From: Emiliania huxleyi CCMP1516
Lineage: Eukaryota > Haptophyta > Isochrysidales > Noelaerhabdaceae
NCBI RefSeq assembly: GCF_000372725.1
Contig: NW_005201025.1
Location: 111,150-175,149 of the forward strand
Length of the DNA stretch: 64,000 bases
Direction: 5' to 3'
This document shows positions 33,244 through 43,560 of the stretch, in pieces; positions within the stretch are counted from its first letter, which is position 1, and each line of letters opens with the position of its first letter. The position numbers were made by a program, and so were the translations under genes. The notes beneath the pieces were generated by a model that was given only the letters and a program-made list of their open reading frames with translations, was not told the DNA's origin and did not search any database.

Positions 33244-33286
33244 TTCTCTGCTGAGCAGGGCAGGGCAAGGCGGGGCAGGGCCTGAT

Positions 33287-33387
33287 GGAGGGTGTAGAGG
33301 ATGTAGAGTGTAGAGCGCTGTAGAGCTGTAGAGATGTAGAGCGCTGGAGAGCGCTGTAGAGCGCTGTAGAGCTGTAGAGCTCTACAT
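33287..33387. repeat. GTAGAG-rich repeat (family H), runs into gap
   Basis: Built from GTAGAGCGCT and GTAGAGCT units. The same series, almost base for base, is at 39081-39172. It ends at the N gap. Confidence 0.85.
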
Positions 33388-33487
33388 NNNNNNNNNNNNN
33401 NNNNNNNNNNNNNNNNNNNNNNNNNNNNNNNNNNNNNNNNNNNNNNNNNNNNNNNNNNNNNNNNNNNNNNNNNNNNNNNNNNNNNNN
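33388..33487. other. Assembly gap (100 N)
   Basis: Exactly 100 N, a conventional placeholder. It lies between two repeats, so the join may be uncertain. Confidence 0.99.
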
Positions 33488-33592
33488 ACTCAGCGGGGTC
33501 GCAGCTGCTTCTGGAAGGCACCGAGATGTACCTTTTTGCGCAAATGGTCAAAATCAAGGTTTTGTAACGCGAGCTGTGCCACAGTGAAATGG
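33488..33592 (-). mobile_element. TIR element family A, left-end fragment, inverted
   Basis: The reverse complement matches the first ~100 bp of family A, including CACTGTGGCACAGCTCGCG. It is cut by the gap on one side and abuts repeat G on the other. Confidence 0.8.
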
Positions 33593-33757
33593 CACTTGAG
33601 CACTTGAGCACTGGATAGGGCCGATTCCGCGTGGTACGGGACCCCTCGATCGTCTCGCCCTCCCTCACTGGTATGTTCATTGGGGGGGGTCATAACAAAC
33701 ACGGTACAGGATCGAGGTGCACGCTGCCGAAGCAGTGTCGTCCCCCCTCTCCCCGAC
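33593..33757 (+). repeat. Repeat family G, uninterrupted copy
   Basis: It starts near CACTTGAGCACTTGAGCA and runs to CCCCCTCTCCC. The second copy, 38023-38717, is split by another element. This copy supplies the empty site CGTC at 33651-33654. Confidence 0.8.
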
Positions 33758-34120
33758 GGCGATGGCGGTGTGACCGATCGAGCTACAAGAGGAACTTGTT
33801 CAGCATGATCAGAGCCGGACCGAGCAGTACCTCACTTCCTCATTGGGTGAGCTTCAGACCTCAAGCCCCAAACTCATCACCTTCGGCTCGTGTGGATTCG
33901 AACCACCGCCGGAATGGAAGCTTCCTGCTTCCATCAGAGTATGCCAGCCCTCCACCTGTTCCAGGGCGTCGGGAGGTCGGTCCAATATGTGCAGCGAGAC
34001 GGGTGGGGAAAAAAGGGTGGGGGGGGGGCGGCAGATTTCGAGAGTCAAAGCAACTTGTAGACGTACCACACGCGCATATAGCACACAGCCAGACTCCCGG
34101 TGCCAAGGAACGGAGTTTCC

Positions 34121-35347
34121 ATGGTCGCACCGATCATCCTGTTGACGCCGCAGTTTTCGGCCAGCATTTGCGGCGTGACCCTCAGTCCAATCCTCGGCCT
34201 TCTTGGGTCGCTTGTTGCTGTGGTCGCCACCGCTTTGGGCAACCTGCTCCTTCCAGTTCTGCAGGGCGCCATCAGCAGTGCCATAACCAGTGCAATCCAA
34301 ATCCCCTCAGTTGACGTGCCTGATATACCCCCATTTCCGATCGAGAGCGGCCAAATTGCCATTGACTACGGCATCAACACCCTCTACGGCGAGGCAGGCA
34401 CCATCCGCTCGTCAGCCGACTGGCCCATGACAAGCACGCTAAGTGCACCGACTTGGCGCGCGGGGCGCTCGTTCATGGCGCCACGCGATCTTCCGGCATA
34501 CCCCTCAGTCCCAGTGCTGACACCGGCATCAAACGGGCTGGTCAACGCTCAGGTCGCCGAGGTTGTGGGCGATTCATTTTTGGCCAGTCTCTGGTACCTC
34601 GTTTGGCCTACCATCGCGGCCGGGACAACAAGCAGCACGGCCACCCCTTTCTTCTGCAACTTGGTCTGGCCTACCGAGGCTCCCGGCGATGACTGCCCAT
34701 TCCCACCCCTCCTAGTTCCAGCCCCTCGCAACGACCCTCTCGGGGTGGTCTTGGCGACTGTTTTCAACGACCTCTTCGGGGGTAAGTACCCTTCGGGATG
34801 GAACTTGGCCATCATGATCCCTCCCGTCACAACCACGTTTAACAGCACACCGGCACCACTTGGTTCCATCGCGGCGGCATCGTCGGCAAAGGTCTACATC
34901 ACAGCCTCCACCTCCGGCGACGACAGTCAGCAGCTCCTAGCTACTCTCACCTCTCCGATCTCCTCGCGCATCAATGTGCCGACATTTGATGCGGCAACGG
35001 GCACGATTGGTGACTTTGCTCTCTCCGACCTCCACGTCGGTGATCTCAATGCGACATTTGCCCCTGGCGTCGACCATAACACCTTCGTGACCGACTTGCT
35101 CGGACAAATTACCGCTCTGCTCAACCAGCCCATTGCCGATCTCATCAGTGAGGTCAATAAGGCGATCGATGCGGCCCTCCCCAACATCAAGCTGCTGATT
35201 CCGCCCATTCAGCAGGCGCCTCTCCCCACCCAAGACCTCCACCTCGACCTCACCGACGCGGTCCTGTCTGCGGTCGGCCCAGCCGGAGGTGGTGCGTACC
35301 TCATGGGCACCGCAAACCTGGACGTAAGCATCAGCCCGCATGCCTAG
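34121..35347 (+). CDS. Unrecognised hydrophobic/beta-rich protein, single exon
   Basis: 409 residues from ATG 34121 to the stop at 35345-35347. The N-terminus (SPILGLLGSLVAVVATALGN) is strongly hydrophobic and could anchor or export the protein. The rest is rich in Pro, Thr, Ser, Leu and Ile, e.g. IPSVDVPDIPPFPIES and NQPIADLISEVNKAIDAALP, with few charges. The C-terminal half vaguely resembles BPI/LBP-like lipid-binding folds, but I cannot support that firmly. The codon pattern is less GC-extreme than its neighbours. No intron is needed. A second in-frame GTG lies upstream, but the ATG is preferred. Function unknown. Confidence 0.6.
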   Translation: MVAPIILLTPQFSASICGVTLSPILGLLGSLVAVVATALGNLLLPVLQGAISSAITSAIQIPSVDVPDIPPFPIESGQIAIDYGINTLYGEAGTIRSSADWPMTSTLSAPTWRAGRSFMAPRDLPAYPSVPVLTPASNGLVNAQVAEVVGDSFLASLWYLVWPTIAAGTTSSTATPFFCNLVWPTEAPGDDCPFPPLLVPAPRNDPLGVVLATVFNDLFGGKYPSGWNLAIMIPPVTTTFNSTPAPLGSIAAASSAKVYITASTSGDDSQQLLATLTSPISSRINVPTFDAATGTIGDFALSDLHVGDLNATFAPGVDHNTFVTDLLGQITALLNQPIADLISEVNKAIDAALPNIKLLIPPIQQAPLPTQDLHLDLTDAVLSAVGPAGGGAYLMGTANLDVSISPHA

Positions 35348-36170
35348 TGCTCGCCCCGCCGTCCTTCCGACTTACCGCGTTGACGGCACGCGCGCCGTGA
35401 GACCGGCCAAAGAGGTCCGCGTGCGGCCGGAGCGCGGAGGCCGTCGGGCACTGGTACGTATCTGCTCCATGACCATGTGACGCGCACAATATGCGCGCAT
35501 GCTGCGCGCTCTTTTCCGTCTGCTGCGGCCCCGCTCAGAGCGGCGGGGCTTGGCAGGCGGGGTGAGGGAGCGCTGCCAGCTCCGGCGTGCTGGGTCGGAT
35601 CCGTCCGTCGCGTCTGTGCGTGTACGTGCCGGACGCGGGTGTGACGGGGGCCTTTGTGTCGCCGGTTGACATGTTAGGGGGCGCCGGTTATGTCTTCTGA
35701 GTGCGGGTGGGCGGCGTGGGGGGGGACGTCTGCGGCCCGCGCACAGCGAGGTTTGGCATTACACAGCCGTTTGAAAGAAAGAAAAGGAAACATCGACCGA
35801 CCCCCTGCGGTGCGCACAGTCGTCAGTCCACCGCCTGCCGCCTTGCGTACGTGCTAGGCAACTAGCACGAACTAGCTCCGGAGGCTGCAAACAGACGAGA
35901 TACCACACCCTGCCTCTCTTGTTCACCCGCGGCCGGTGTGTGCATGCTGGATTCAGCTGGGCCCGTGGGCCGTGGAACCTCAAACGCTCGCCTCGGCGGA
36001 CAGCCGCCGTCTTCCACACCGGCATGGCCGGAGAGCGTGCTCAGCCCGCCGGCATAGGGATCGGCCCTGTCCGTAGCCGCCCCGCCGCGCCGCGCCCCCG
36101 GAGGCGCGCCGCGAACCAACTCGCACAGCGCGCCTACGCTCACAGACTTCGACTGTACGCGGGAGATCGC
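35348..36170. other. Intergenic, no gene seen
   Basis: GC-rich without a consistent coding frame. A short GAAAGAAAGAAAAGG tract lies at about 35774. Confidence 0.45.
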
Positions 36171-37951
36171 TCATTCCGTGGCCATATCATAGAGCGCGCC
36201 CGAAGTGGACACGATGACGCGCTCGGCCGTGACGGCAATTCCCCAGAGGCGGGGCTCCGGAGAGCGGCGCCGGCGCCTCTCCCCGCCGCCGACAGGCGCC
36301 CTGAGTACAGCCGCCGCAGCCGCGCCAGTTGCCCGATCGAGCGCCGGCTGCACGATCGCGTCGGCGGCAGCGGTGTCCAACTCAGCGTCGGCGGCCGAGT
36401 CGGCCGCCGCGCCGAGAAGTGTGATGCAGCGCGGCTCGCCCTGCGCAGTGAGCACCTGTCCACTCGTCGCATGAGTGGGTTGCACACAAAGGAGCACCGC
36501 CCCCGGCCCCCCGCGCGTGTGTGTGAGCGCCTGCACTCTCGATGGGAGCAGCCGCCTCTGATGGCCGAGCCCCGCCTGTTCGCAGCCCGAGGTGTGAAGT
36601 GGGCGGGCGGCACGAGGCGACGGCGGAGGGCAGGAACTTGCAGCTGCCTCGCCGCTCTCTGCGACGAACACGAGGAGGTCCCCGCCGCGCCCCTCCCCGA
36701 CCGCGACGCTACTCGGCCCGGCAAAGCGACCGGGCGCGGTGCCTGACGGAGAGTCCTTTCATTATGAGCTTGCCGTTTGCGTGTGTGCTGCGTGCTGGAG
36801 GGTCTCCGGTTGGCAGCACGGCTGAGAAGAGATCTATGTGAAACCACCCGGCGCGCCAAAGGAGCGCAGAAAGTCGCCGCCGAGCGAAAACACGGCGACG
36901 CGGCACTCGTAGTACTCACACACAAACAGCTCCTCGCGGGAGCAGGCGAGCGACCTGCTCGCAAACACCTCTGCTCACGCCTCGACAGCTCCCCATCCGT
37001 ACGCGCGAGCAAGCAAGTGCGACCACGGTCTCGCGACTCGACGCGAGAAGCGGCGCTTGCTGTCCGGGCGCAAGTCACCTGCGCAAAGGACTGGGGCGTG
37101 GCCACAGGGATCGCTGCATGGCGGCGCTCGGCTTTCTCGCCGTCAAAGACGCGAACGCGGTCGTTTTGCGTGTCGGCGACGTACACGCGCGGCGCGCCGC
37201 CTTCCTCGTCCGCCGCTGCCAGCGCGAGGCTCTGCGGGCACGAGAGCGAGAGTGGGCTGGTCGAGGCGAGCACCGCCCCTGTCAGGGGTGGAGAGCGGTG
37301 AGAGAAGGGGGTGTAGCCCTGCTCGGTCCTTCTTTGGAGAGTGGTGAGAGAAGCAGTTCTCGAGGCTAGCTGTGCTGCGGACCGTCGGAGAGACGGATGC
37401 GCCGAACGCGCGAACGGTCCACCTGATCACAGCCGCCGGTGTATGTTTCGGCAGCCCGCTCTCTCCTAGCGAAGCGCCGCTCTCTCCACCTCGCAGACAT
37501 ACACCGCCGAGCCGCCGTCGCACGCCACGGCCCGCACCGCGCCCATCGGGCAGCAGACGTGCAGCGCGTCCGCCCGCAGCCGCCGCGGCGAGCACGCCTC
37601 CACGCTGCGCACGGGCGGGTGATCCGGGCAGCCGACGCTGCGCACAAAGCCGAGCTCCGCTTGCGAGAGGTTTACCACGCGCCGGTGCCGGCTGTCGCTC
37701 ACCCAGACGCTGCCGTCGGGAGCGACGCACACGCCCGCAGCCTCACCGAGGCTGCAGTGCCCGAGGATCGCGTTGCCGCCGACGCCACGCGCGCCTTCGA
37801 CCCTCACCTCGGTCCACATCCGGCGGAGCTCGCTCGCGGCGAGCCGCCAGGCGGAGCAGACGGCCGCCGCGCGGAGCGCGTGCCGGAGGCCGAGAGCCTC
37901 AAACGTGGGGAGGAGGATGTCCGGGTGGAGGGGGTGCTGCGTCTCGGCCAT
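36171..37951 (-). CDS. F-box protein with NHL-type beta-propeller
   Basis: The ATG at 37951 (minus) gives MAETQHPLHPDILLPTFEAL ... AAVCSAWRLAASELRRM, an F-box-like helical start. Propeller segments follow: AAGVCVAPDGSVWVSDSRHR, then in later exons LALAAADEEGGAPRVYVADT with QNDRVRVFDG (~37230-37130), LFVCEYYECRVAVFSLGG with FLRSFGAPGG (~36930-36840), LLVFVAES (~36670), and RLWGIAVTAERVIVSTSGAL ending in TGA at 36171-36173. These are NHL repeats as in TRIM/Brat or SMP-30-like propellers. An F-box plus propeller suggests substrate recognition by an SCF ubiquitin ligase (inference). At least three introns are needed because the blades lie in different frames. Exact splice sites were not fixed. 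Confidence 0.6.
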
Positions 37952-38022
37952 TGCAGGTGGGGCTGGAAGTGTCGAGGTCGTCGAGGGTGGCTGCTGCTCG
38001 ATCGAGGGTGCCTAACCATGAC

Positions 38023-38717
38023 ACTTGAGCACTTGAGCCATTGGAGAGGGTCGATTCCGCATGGTACGGGACCCCTCGATCGTCGGATACCCATCACTGA
38101 GCCGACGATGCTATGGGTAGCCCCAGGGTGGCGCCCACCCCCATACCCTCAGGCACTTGCCTGCGCCCTGCCCGCGCACGCCGCGCACGCGCGCGCGCGC
38201 ACGCCCGCGCACGTGCGCGCACGCGCGCGCGGCACTACGCCCGCGCACGTGCGCGCACGCCCCGCGCACGCCCGCGCACGCCCGCGCACGTCCGCGCACG
38301 CCGCACTACGCGGCACTGCCCAGGTTCCCTCAAAACAAAGCCCCAAATGACGTGTGAGTGTTAGAGTTGTTTGGTATTGCTAAAAATCTCTCTCTCTCTC
38401 CCTCACGCTCAGATTCCCTCACACTCAGATTCCCTCACGCTCAGATTCCGTGCAAGGGGGTGCCGAGGTATGCCACAGGCCGGGATGGAGTGAGATCTTG
38501 CGGGGCAGGGCGTGGGCTAGTGCGCGAGGGCGCAGGCAAGTGCCCGAGGGCATGGGGGGTGGGCGCCACCCTGGGGCTACCCGTAGCATTGTCGGCTCAG
38601 TGATGGGTATCCCGTCTCGCCCACCCTCACTGGAGTGTTCATTGGGGGGGCCATAACAAACACGGTACAGGATCGAGGTGCACGCTGCCAAAGCAGTGTC
38701 GTCCCCCCTCTCCCGCG
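38023..38717 (+). repeat. Repeat family G, copy split by a nested element
   Basis: It matches 33593-33757 as 38023-38084 plus 38613-38717. Confidence 0.8.
38085..38612. mobile_element. 528-bp element with ~85-bp TIRs nested in repeat G
   Basis: The ends begin GGATACCCATCACTGAGCCG and are inverted repeats over ~85 bp with a few mismatches. It is flanked by CGTC at 38081-38084 and 38613-38616, and the empty site is 33651-33654. The centre holds an alternating CG/CA tract (38165-38300) and three tandem CTCAGATTCCC units (38405-38450). No gene is present. Confidence 0.85.
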
Positions 38718-39080
38718 TGAACACAACTAACATCTAACTGACGGATCCGCTCCTGACAGTGGCACGCACCGACCGCGCTGCGGCGCGTGCCACTGTCTTT
38801 GTTTGAAGTTAAAAGTCGAATCAGATCGCCGTCGGCGTTGTCCCCCGATTTCCTCCCACGGACCACCGCTTCCGGGCGGGACGCTTCCGGCACCGCTTCC
38901 GGGACGCACGCCGGCGAAGCACCATCGAGCTGCTGTACGGCGGCCCCGGCATCGCCTCCCCTGGCCTAGCTAGACTGAGAGGTGAGAGATATTGTGCACA
39001 TGGTCAGTCTCTACAATATACTCACTGACACTGAACCTCCCAGAGCTCGTCCGGGTCCGCCACGCCCACGGCCATCCTGA
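38718..39080. other. Possible remnant exon upstream of the hydrolase fragment
   Basis: At about 38920-38966 one frame reads TIELLYGGPGIASPG, similar to the oxyanion-hole region (GGPG) of alpha/beta hydrolases. It could be an exon of the downstream gene but is too short to be sure. Confidence 0.3.
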
Positions 39081-39172
39081 GGGAGGGTGTAGAGGATGTA
39101 GAGTGTAGAGCGCTGTAGAGCTGTAGAGATGTAGAGCGCTCTGGAGCGCTGTAGAGCTGTAGAGCTCTACAT
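39081..39172. repeat. GTAGAG-rich repeat (family H), second copy
   Basis: Nearly identical to 33287-33387. It lies 65 bp before the first codon of the hydrolase frame. Confidence 0.85.
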
Positions 39173-39237
39173 CCGCCGCGGGACGAAGCGCCTCCGTTGT
39201 AGAGCGATGTAGAGCGCGATTTTGCTGTAACGCGGTT

Positions 39238-40191
39238 GTGCGGCCGAGCACGAAGGACTACTACATCGGCTACGCGCACGCGACGCGGCACATCCTCTTC
39301 AAGCTGGGCAGCATCTGCGAGGAGATGGCGGACGAGCGGTACTCCTTCGAGCTCCGCTCGCGCGGCGGCTCGACGCGGTACGAGCTGCCGTGCGCCTTCA
39401 GCGGCGACGACGTGTGGGAGAGCTTGGTGGCGAAGGCGAACGGCGGCGCGCTCGCCGCGTACACGAACGCGGGGCAGCGGTACGTCGTCACGGCGCCGGC
39501 GCTCTGCTCCTACGTCGTCGGCGAGATCCAGGGCGCCGAGGCGGAGGACTCCGCGCCGTGGCGGACGGCCATCAGCGTGCTGTCCATGCTGAGCAGCGAG
39601 CACGCCTCGTGGGTGGAGGTGTCGAGCGAGCGCGTGCTGAACAGCACCTGCGGCCCCAACTGGATGCTCCACGGCCACTGCACCGACGCGTACAAGCCGC
39701 CGTTCACCGAGGTGGCCGTCAACGCCCTCGACTACGAGGGGCGCTACTCGATCGCGGGCGCGATGGACCTGTACCAGTCGCTAGTCCGCAACTATGGCCC
39801 CGTCGAGGTGGGCGTGGCGAACGAGAACGGCTTCGACCTCCTCACGTGGCCGGCGAAGCCCACGCCGCCCGTCTTTGGCTGGCGGGCCGGTGTGCGCGCC
39901 CTGGTCGTCAACTCGCTCTACGACGGGTCCACGCCATATCTCGACGCGCGCTGGATGCGCGCCTCCCTGCCCGACGCGACGATCTTGACGTGGCAGGGCG
40001 TCGGCCACTGCGTCGCCTCGGCGGACTACGACCAGGAGGGAGTGCGCGCCTGCCTCGACAAGATGAGCCGCTACATGCGGACGGGCGAGCTGCCGGTGGA
40101 CGGCGACGTCTGTCGCACCTCGAACGCCGTCGTGACCCGCGCGCGGGCGCGCCGCCGCCGCGACGAGCTGCTGGCAGAGCAGGGCGTCTGA
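39238..40191 (+). CDS. Alpha/beta-hydrolase, TAP-like C-terminal part, 5' incomplete
   Basis: The open frame runs to TGA 40189-40191. The diagnostic region is near the end: VRALVVNSLYDGSTPYLDAR, ATILTWQGVGHCVASADYD and MRTGELPVDGDVC, matching the TAP C-terminal domain of tripeptidyl aminopeptidase-type hydrolases, with the catalytic Asp (LYDGSTP) and His (GVGHC). The nucleophile elbow GxSxG expected upstream is absent from this stretch, so the front half is on missing exons or lost. Repeat H sits directly upstream. The start at 39238 is a GTG and is only the edge of the frame. Enzyme activity for this copy is doubtful unless upstream exons are found. Confidence 0.6.
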   Translation: MRPSTKDYYIGYAHATRHILFKLGSICEEMADERYSFELRSRGGSTRYELPCAFSGDDVWESLVAKANGGALAAYTNAGQRYVVTAPALCSYVVGEIQGAEAEDSAPWRTAISVLSMLSSEHASWVEVSSERVLNSTCGPNWMLHGHCTDAYKPPFTEVAVNALDYEGRYSIAGAMDLYQSLVRNYGPVEVGVANENGFDLLTWPAKPTPPVFGWRAGVRALVVNSLYDGSTPYLDARWMRASLPDATILTWQGVGHCVASADYDQEGVRACLDKMSRYMRTGELPVDGDVCRTSNAVVTRARARRRRDELLAEQGV

Positions 40192-40692
40192 GAGCCTCCC
40201 CCGCGCTCGGAGAGCCGTACTCGCACCGCACCGCGCGCACACACGCGCCACATAATTGTTAAATTCGCTCTGCCATCGCGCCGCATACGTGCGAGACGCG
40301 CGCACTGTGCGCGCAGGGCGCAGCCGGGCGCGGCACAACACGCGCTGCGCGGCTCAGCGGCAGCGCCTCGCACCGCCTGCTGCGCCTTAGGCCTCACTCG
40401 TGGAGAGAGTCTTGTTCGTTCGCGTTGTTGCCCGGGGGCCTCTCTGCTCTCTCTCTCTCCACTCGACTGACGTCTGACGACGCTGGACGCTCTCGCGCGT
40501 CGCACTCGGCGCGAGTCGCCGGCGCTTGGTCGTTGGGCCGGTTGCGGACCCCGCTGCCCGGGGCCCAATCACTCCTCGTTTGTAATATACTGTGCCAAGA
40601 CCGAACCGTGTAAGGCTCACCCGACGACTGCGAGTACCGCGAAACGGTCCAACCCGCCGGCCGGCCGACGCGGGGGCGACCGCCGCGGCGGT
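40192..40692. other. Intergenic between convergent genes
   Basis: It holds the 3' regions of the hydrolase fragment and the minus-strand membrane protein. No further gene is seen. Confidence 0.5.
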
Positions 40693-41349
40693 TTAGACCA
40701 GGCTGCTCTCTGAGTCTGCCGCGCCTGAGTGGGCGAGCAGACGTCTGCGGTGGTCGCGCAGCAGCCCGATCGCGAGCACCGGCAGCGCCACGATCGCCAG
40801 CAGCTGCGCAGCACTGGCCCGAGCCGGCTGCGACGCGGCTGCAGCAGGCGCGGCGAGCAGCGCGTCTGCAGTCGGATACGCCTTGCGCACTTCCGAGCAT
40901 GGGTCGATCCCGTCGACACCCTCCTTGCTGAGCGCCACCGCCGCCTGGTAGTTCTGGTAGAGGCTGTAGGCGGCGACGAAGGGGCAGGAGATGGGGAGGA
41001 GGCCGCAGGCAGCGTTTCCCGCAACGGCCGCCGCTGCCGCCTTGCTTCCCTCGACGCCGTAGCATTCCGCCATGAACTGCGCCCATTCGGTCTGGTTGGC
41101 CGTGAAGTTCGTCGCAAAGCCGCCCGTGGTGGAGGCCGCCCAGTCGCTGGCGGTGAGCTGCCAGTCGCTCACGGTATCGGTCCAGTTGATGGCCTGCGCC
41201 GCCTCCCACTGGCTGGCTGCGGCGTCGCCGGCCTCGGTCCAGTTGTGCGCAAAGGCAAAAGTGGCGCCGCCGGCGTCCGTCAGCTGCTCCGTCAGGGCGG
41301 AGGCGTTGAGCAGCGCGAGGGTCGTGGTGAGGGATTCGAGGCCCCACAT
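40693..41349 (-). CDS. Small probable type I membrane glycoprotein, unknown family
   Basis: 218 residues from ATG 41349 to TAG 40693-40695, no intron needed. There are several N-glycosylation sequons in the first half (NAS, NWT twice, NFT, NQT). The four Cys residues are ECYG, AACG, ISCP and DPCS. The region TDTVSDWQLTASDWAASTTG is Trp/Ser/Thr-rich. A C-terminal membrane helix, LLAIVALPVLAIGLL, is followed by the basic tail RDHRRR. The N-terminus is a weak signal candidate. The layout suggests a cell-surface or luminal protein. No family is recognised, so function is unknown. Confidence 0.6.
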   Translation of the reverse strand: MWGLESLTTTLALLNASALTEQLTDAGGATFAFAHNWTEAGDAAASQWEAAQAINWTDTVSDWQLTASDWAASTTGGFATNFTANQTEWAQFMAECYGVEGSKAAAAAVAGNAACGLLPISCPFVAAYSLYQNYQAAVALSKEGVDGIDPCSEVRKAYPTADALLAAPAAAASQPARASAAQLLAIVALPVLAIGLLRDHRRRLLAHSGAADSESSLV

Positions 41350-41574
41350 GTCGTATTATACCGACTGTCGATGACACAAGAGCACTCCTTGGCGGCGAAG
41401 GAAAAAAGCCGCACCCAATTTTCGTGTAGTCGCCGCTCTCCGCGCATGGTGAAGCTTCACGGGTTCGAGTCGTCAAACATTAAGCAGCGGAGGTGTGCCG
41501 AGGGGGACCGGGAGGCGGTAAGCCGTCGTCGCCCGGCGCTGCTTGCGCACCGTGGCTGAGCCGTGGTACCTCGA

Positions 41575-42207
41575 GATGAAGGCCGCGACGGTTCCCTCGA
41601 GGTTCTCGAGGTGGATATCCTTTGGCCGCGTTGGGTAGCGAGGATTGGTGTGACGCGATCCACGCAGGCGTGTTTTCTGACGGCCGACCGTCAGTGCACG
41701 GAGTTGCCCCTTCTCCGACTGCCCCGGCTAGTTCCCGAGGTCGTCGGGTGTGACCCCTTCGTCCCCCGAGACCTAGCGCGGGTGGGTTGGAGTGGGCTCG
41801 CCCCGTTCCTCCCCATCGGGCCGCGTGAGCGGCCTCGCCTCGCAGATTCGTTTTCGCGCCTGGGTCAGGCGCGCGGGCGCATCCCCCGGGTCGCTCGACC
41901 AGCGATCCGAAGAGTGGCCGCTATGTGAGGGAAAGAGCGGGGCCCTCGACGCCTCAGTCCGGCCCTCCGAGGGGGGAAGGGAAGTGCGGGGTCCCCACGG
42001 GCGCCTCAGTTCGGCCCTCCCGAGGGGGGGAGGGGAGCAAGGGGGTGGGGGGATTGGGGCGGTGGGGAGGGGTCTCGGTTTCTTGTGGCTAACACTTGCC
42101 TTTCGGGGAGGGGCCTCAGTGCAGGCGATCCAGGGCAAGCCGGCTCAGCCCGACGTCTTCCCCTCCTCCCTCGAGGCAGCGAAAGGCAGCGAGAGGAGGT
42201 CTCGAGC
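41575..42207 (+). mobile_element. Repeat family B, longest copy
   Basis: Shares 41575-41784 with 19966-20165 and 41790-42207 with 14993-15538, both inverted. It supplies the empty site (41781-41784) for element D. No transposase is seen. Class unknown. Confidence 0.75.
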
Positions 42208-42787
42208 GCAATCAGCGGCAGCGGAGCAGCAGCCGCAGCAGCAGCTGCTGCAGCAGCAAGCAGCAGCCAGATTGCTGCCGTTGTCTGCGCCGCGATCCGC
42301 CGCCGCGCCGCCGCGCCGCCGCCGCCTGCGCTCGCCGCCGCCTCGTAGACGACTCCTCTCGCGCTCGGAGAGCCGCGCAGCGGGCCGCGAGGTTGTGGTC
42401 AGAGAGCAGCAAGGTTGAGATCCACAAAATCGGCCAAATTTGAGGTTGCTCGAGAGAGCCTGGAAATGGTCCCGCGCCGTTGCCCCGGTGCCGGCGCATC
42501 ACGTCTCAGCCGCGATGGGCCGGTTCCGCCGCGCAGTCGAGCAGCAGGAGCTCGGAGGCAACTTTGTCGACAAACTGGTCGAGCCAAAAATTGGCGAGGA
42601 AGCGGCACCGGCGGCACGCCGGGACGAATCCGGACTGATCACATTGTTCGGCACCGCGGCGGCGAGCCGCCGCGAGCCCACAGGAGAGCTGGGCCCCGCG
42701 GCACCAGACCGCGCCGCCAGCGAGGCGACGGTTCCCGGAAGGCGCGCGATGATCGCTCTCTCTCTCTCTCACTCACTCACTCACTCA

Positions 42788-42819
<32 letters not shown>

Positions 42820-42827
42820 TGTGTCGT

Positions 42828-42863
<36 letters not shown>

Positions 42864-43155
42864 TCCCCAGGCGCAGTTATTGTTATGGTGTTATGGCTCT
42901 CGGGGCATAGCAGCCCATAACATGTTATGGGCTGCTATGAGAGAGCCGTCCCGGATCCACGGTGTTATGGCCCGAGACGCAAGCGAGGCCACACCGAACT
43001 GCTCGCCGCTGGAATTTCGTTTCGCGCGCTGCCGCGCGCGAGTAAATAAAAACGGACACCTCTACTGTGAGATGGGTAAAAAGGAACAGGTCCCGCGCGC
43101 GAGGTTCGGTCGGCATCGATCGCCAAATATTTTCTCTTTTGCCCTCAAGTTAAAT
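42208..43155. other. Repeat-rich region with one weak coding frame
   Basis: CAG/GCA-rich sequence lies at 42210-42275. A frame from ATG 42515 reads MGRFRRAVEQQELGGNFVDK, which may be a small gene's first exon, but no domain is visible. CT then GT microsatellites lie at 42757-42860, followed by a perfect palindrome at 42906-42939. Confidence 0.4.
42906..42939. repeat. Perfect 34-bp palindrome
   Basis: CATAGCAGCCCATAACA followed by its exact reverse complement with no loop. The symmetry continues imperfectly into GGCTCTC ... GAGAGCC on both sides. Palindrome-related pieces GTTATGG occur at 42892 and about 42963. Confidence 0.95.
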
Positions 43156-43560
43156 TCAATAACACGCGCTCAGCGGAGCCGCCACTTCCAACGTGCCGAA
43201 CAGGGGCGCGTTCTGCTGCTTGCTCGGAATCTCGACGACGGCTAGCCACATGTCCGAGCCGAGGTCGGATGGCCGGGCACACCAAACGGACATGACGCTC
43301 TGAAACATTTTCGGCGTGTTGACAAACACGTCGCCGACTCGTCCTTCGATCCCTCGGGAAACGCGTAGATTTGCAGGCCGTTTGACGCGTTGATGGCCCA
43401 CGCCTCTCGGATGTCAGAGCACACAGCGAGTTGTCCGTGTGCTCGTCCTCCGCCGACACATAGTTGAAGCCGGGAACCCTCTTGAAGTCGGAGACGCGCA
43501 GGTCACGCAGGTCAACCGACGAGGGCTTCTGGCTCTTGAACATCTTCATCCGGTAGGCCA
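43156..43560 (-). pseudogene. Short frame-shifted gene, unknown family
   Basis: From ATG 43560 one frame reads MAYRMKMFKSQKPSSVDLRD ... PGFNYVSAEDEHTDNSLC. A second continues DIREAWAINASNGLQIYAFP, and a third VGDVFVNTPKMFQSVMSVWC ... IPSKQQNAPLFGTLEVA to a stop at 43156-43158. Two frame changes fall within about 110 bp with no plausible splice sites, so it looks decayed. The product would have been about 135 residues. No family is recognised. Confidence 0.45.

Noticed and set aside
33890..33960. tRNA-like sequence on the minus strand (GGTTCGAATCC box B and a GGAAGC/GCTTCC hairpin)
   Set aside because: No matching acceptor stem, position 33 is not U, and the spacing is too short for a full cloverleaf. 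At best a tRNA-derived relic.
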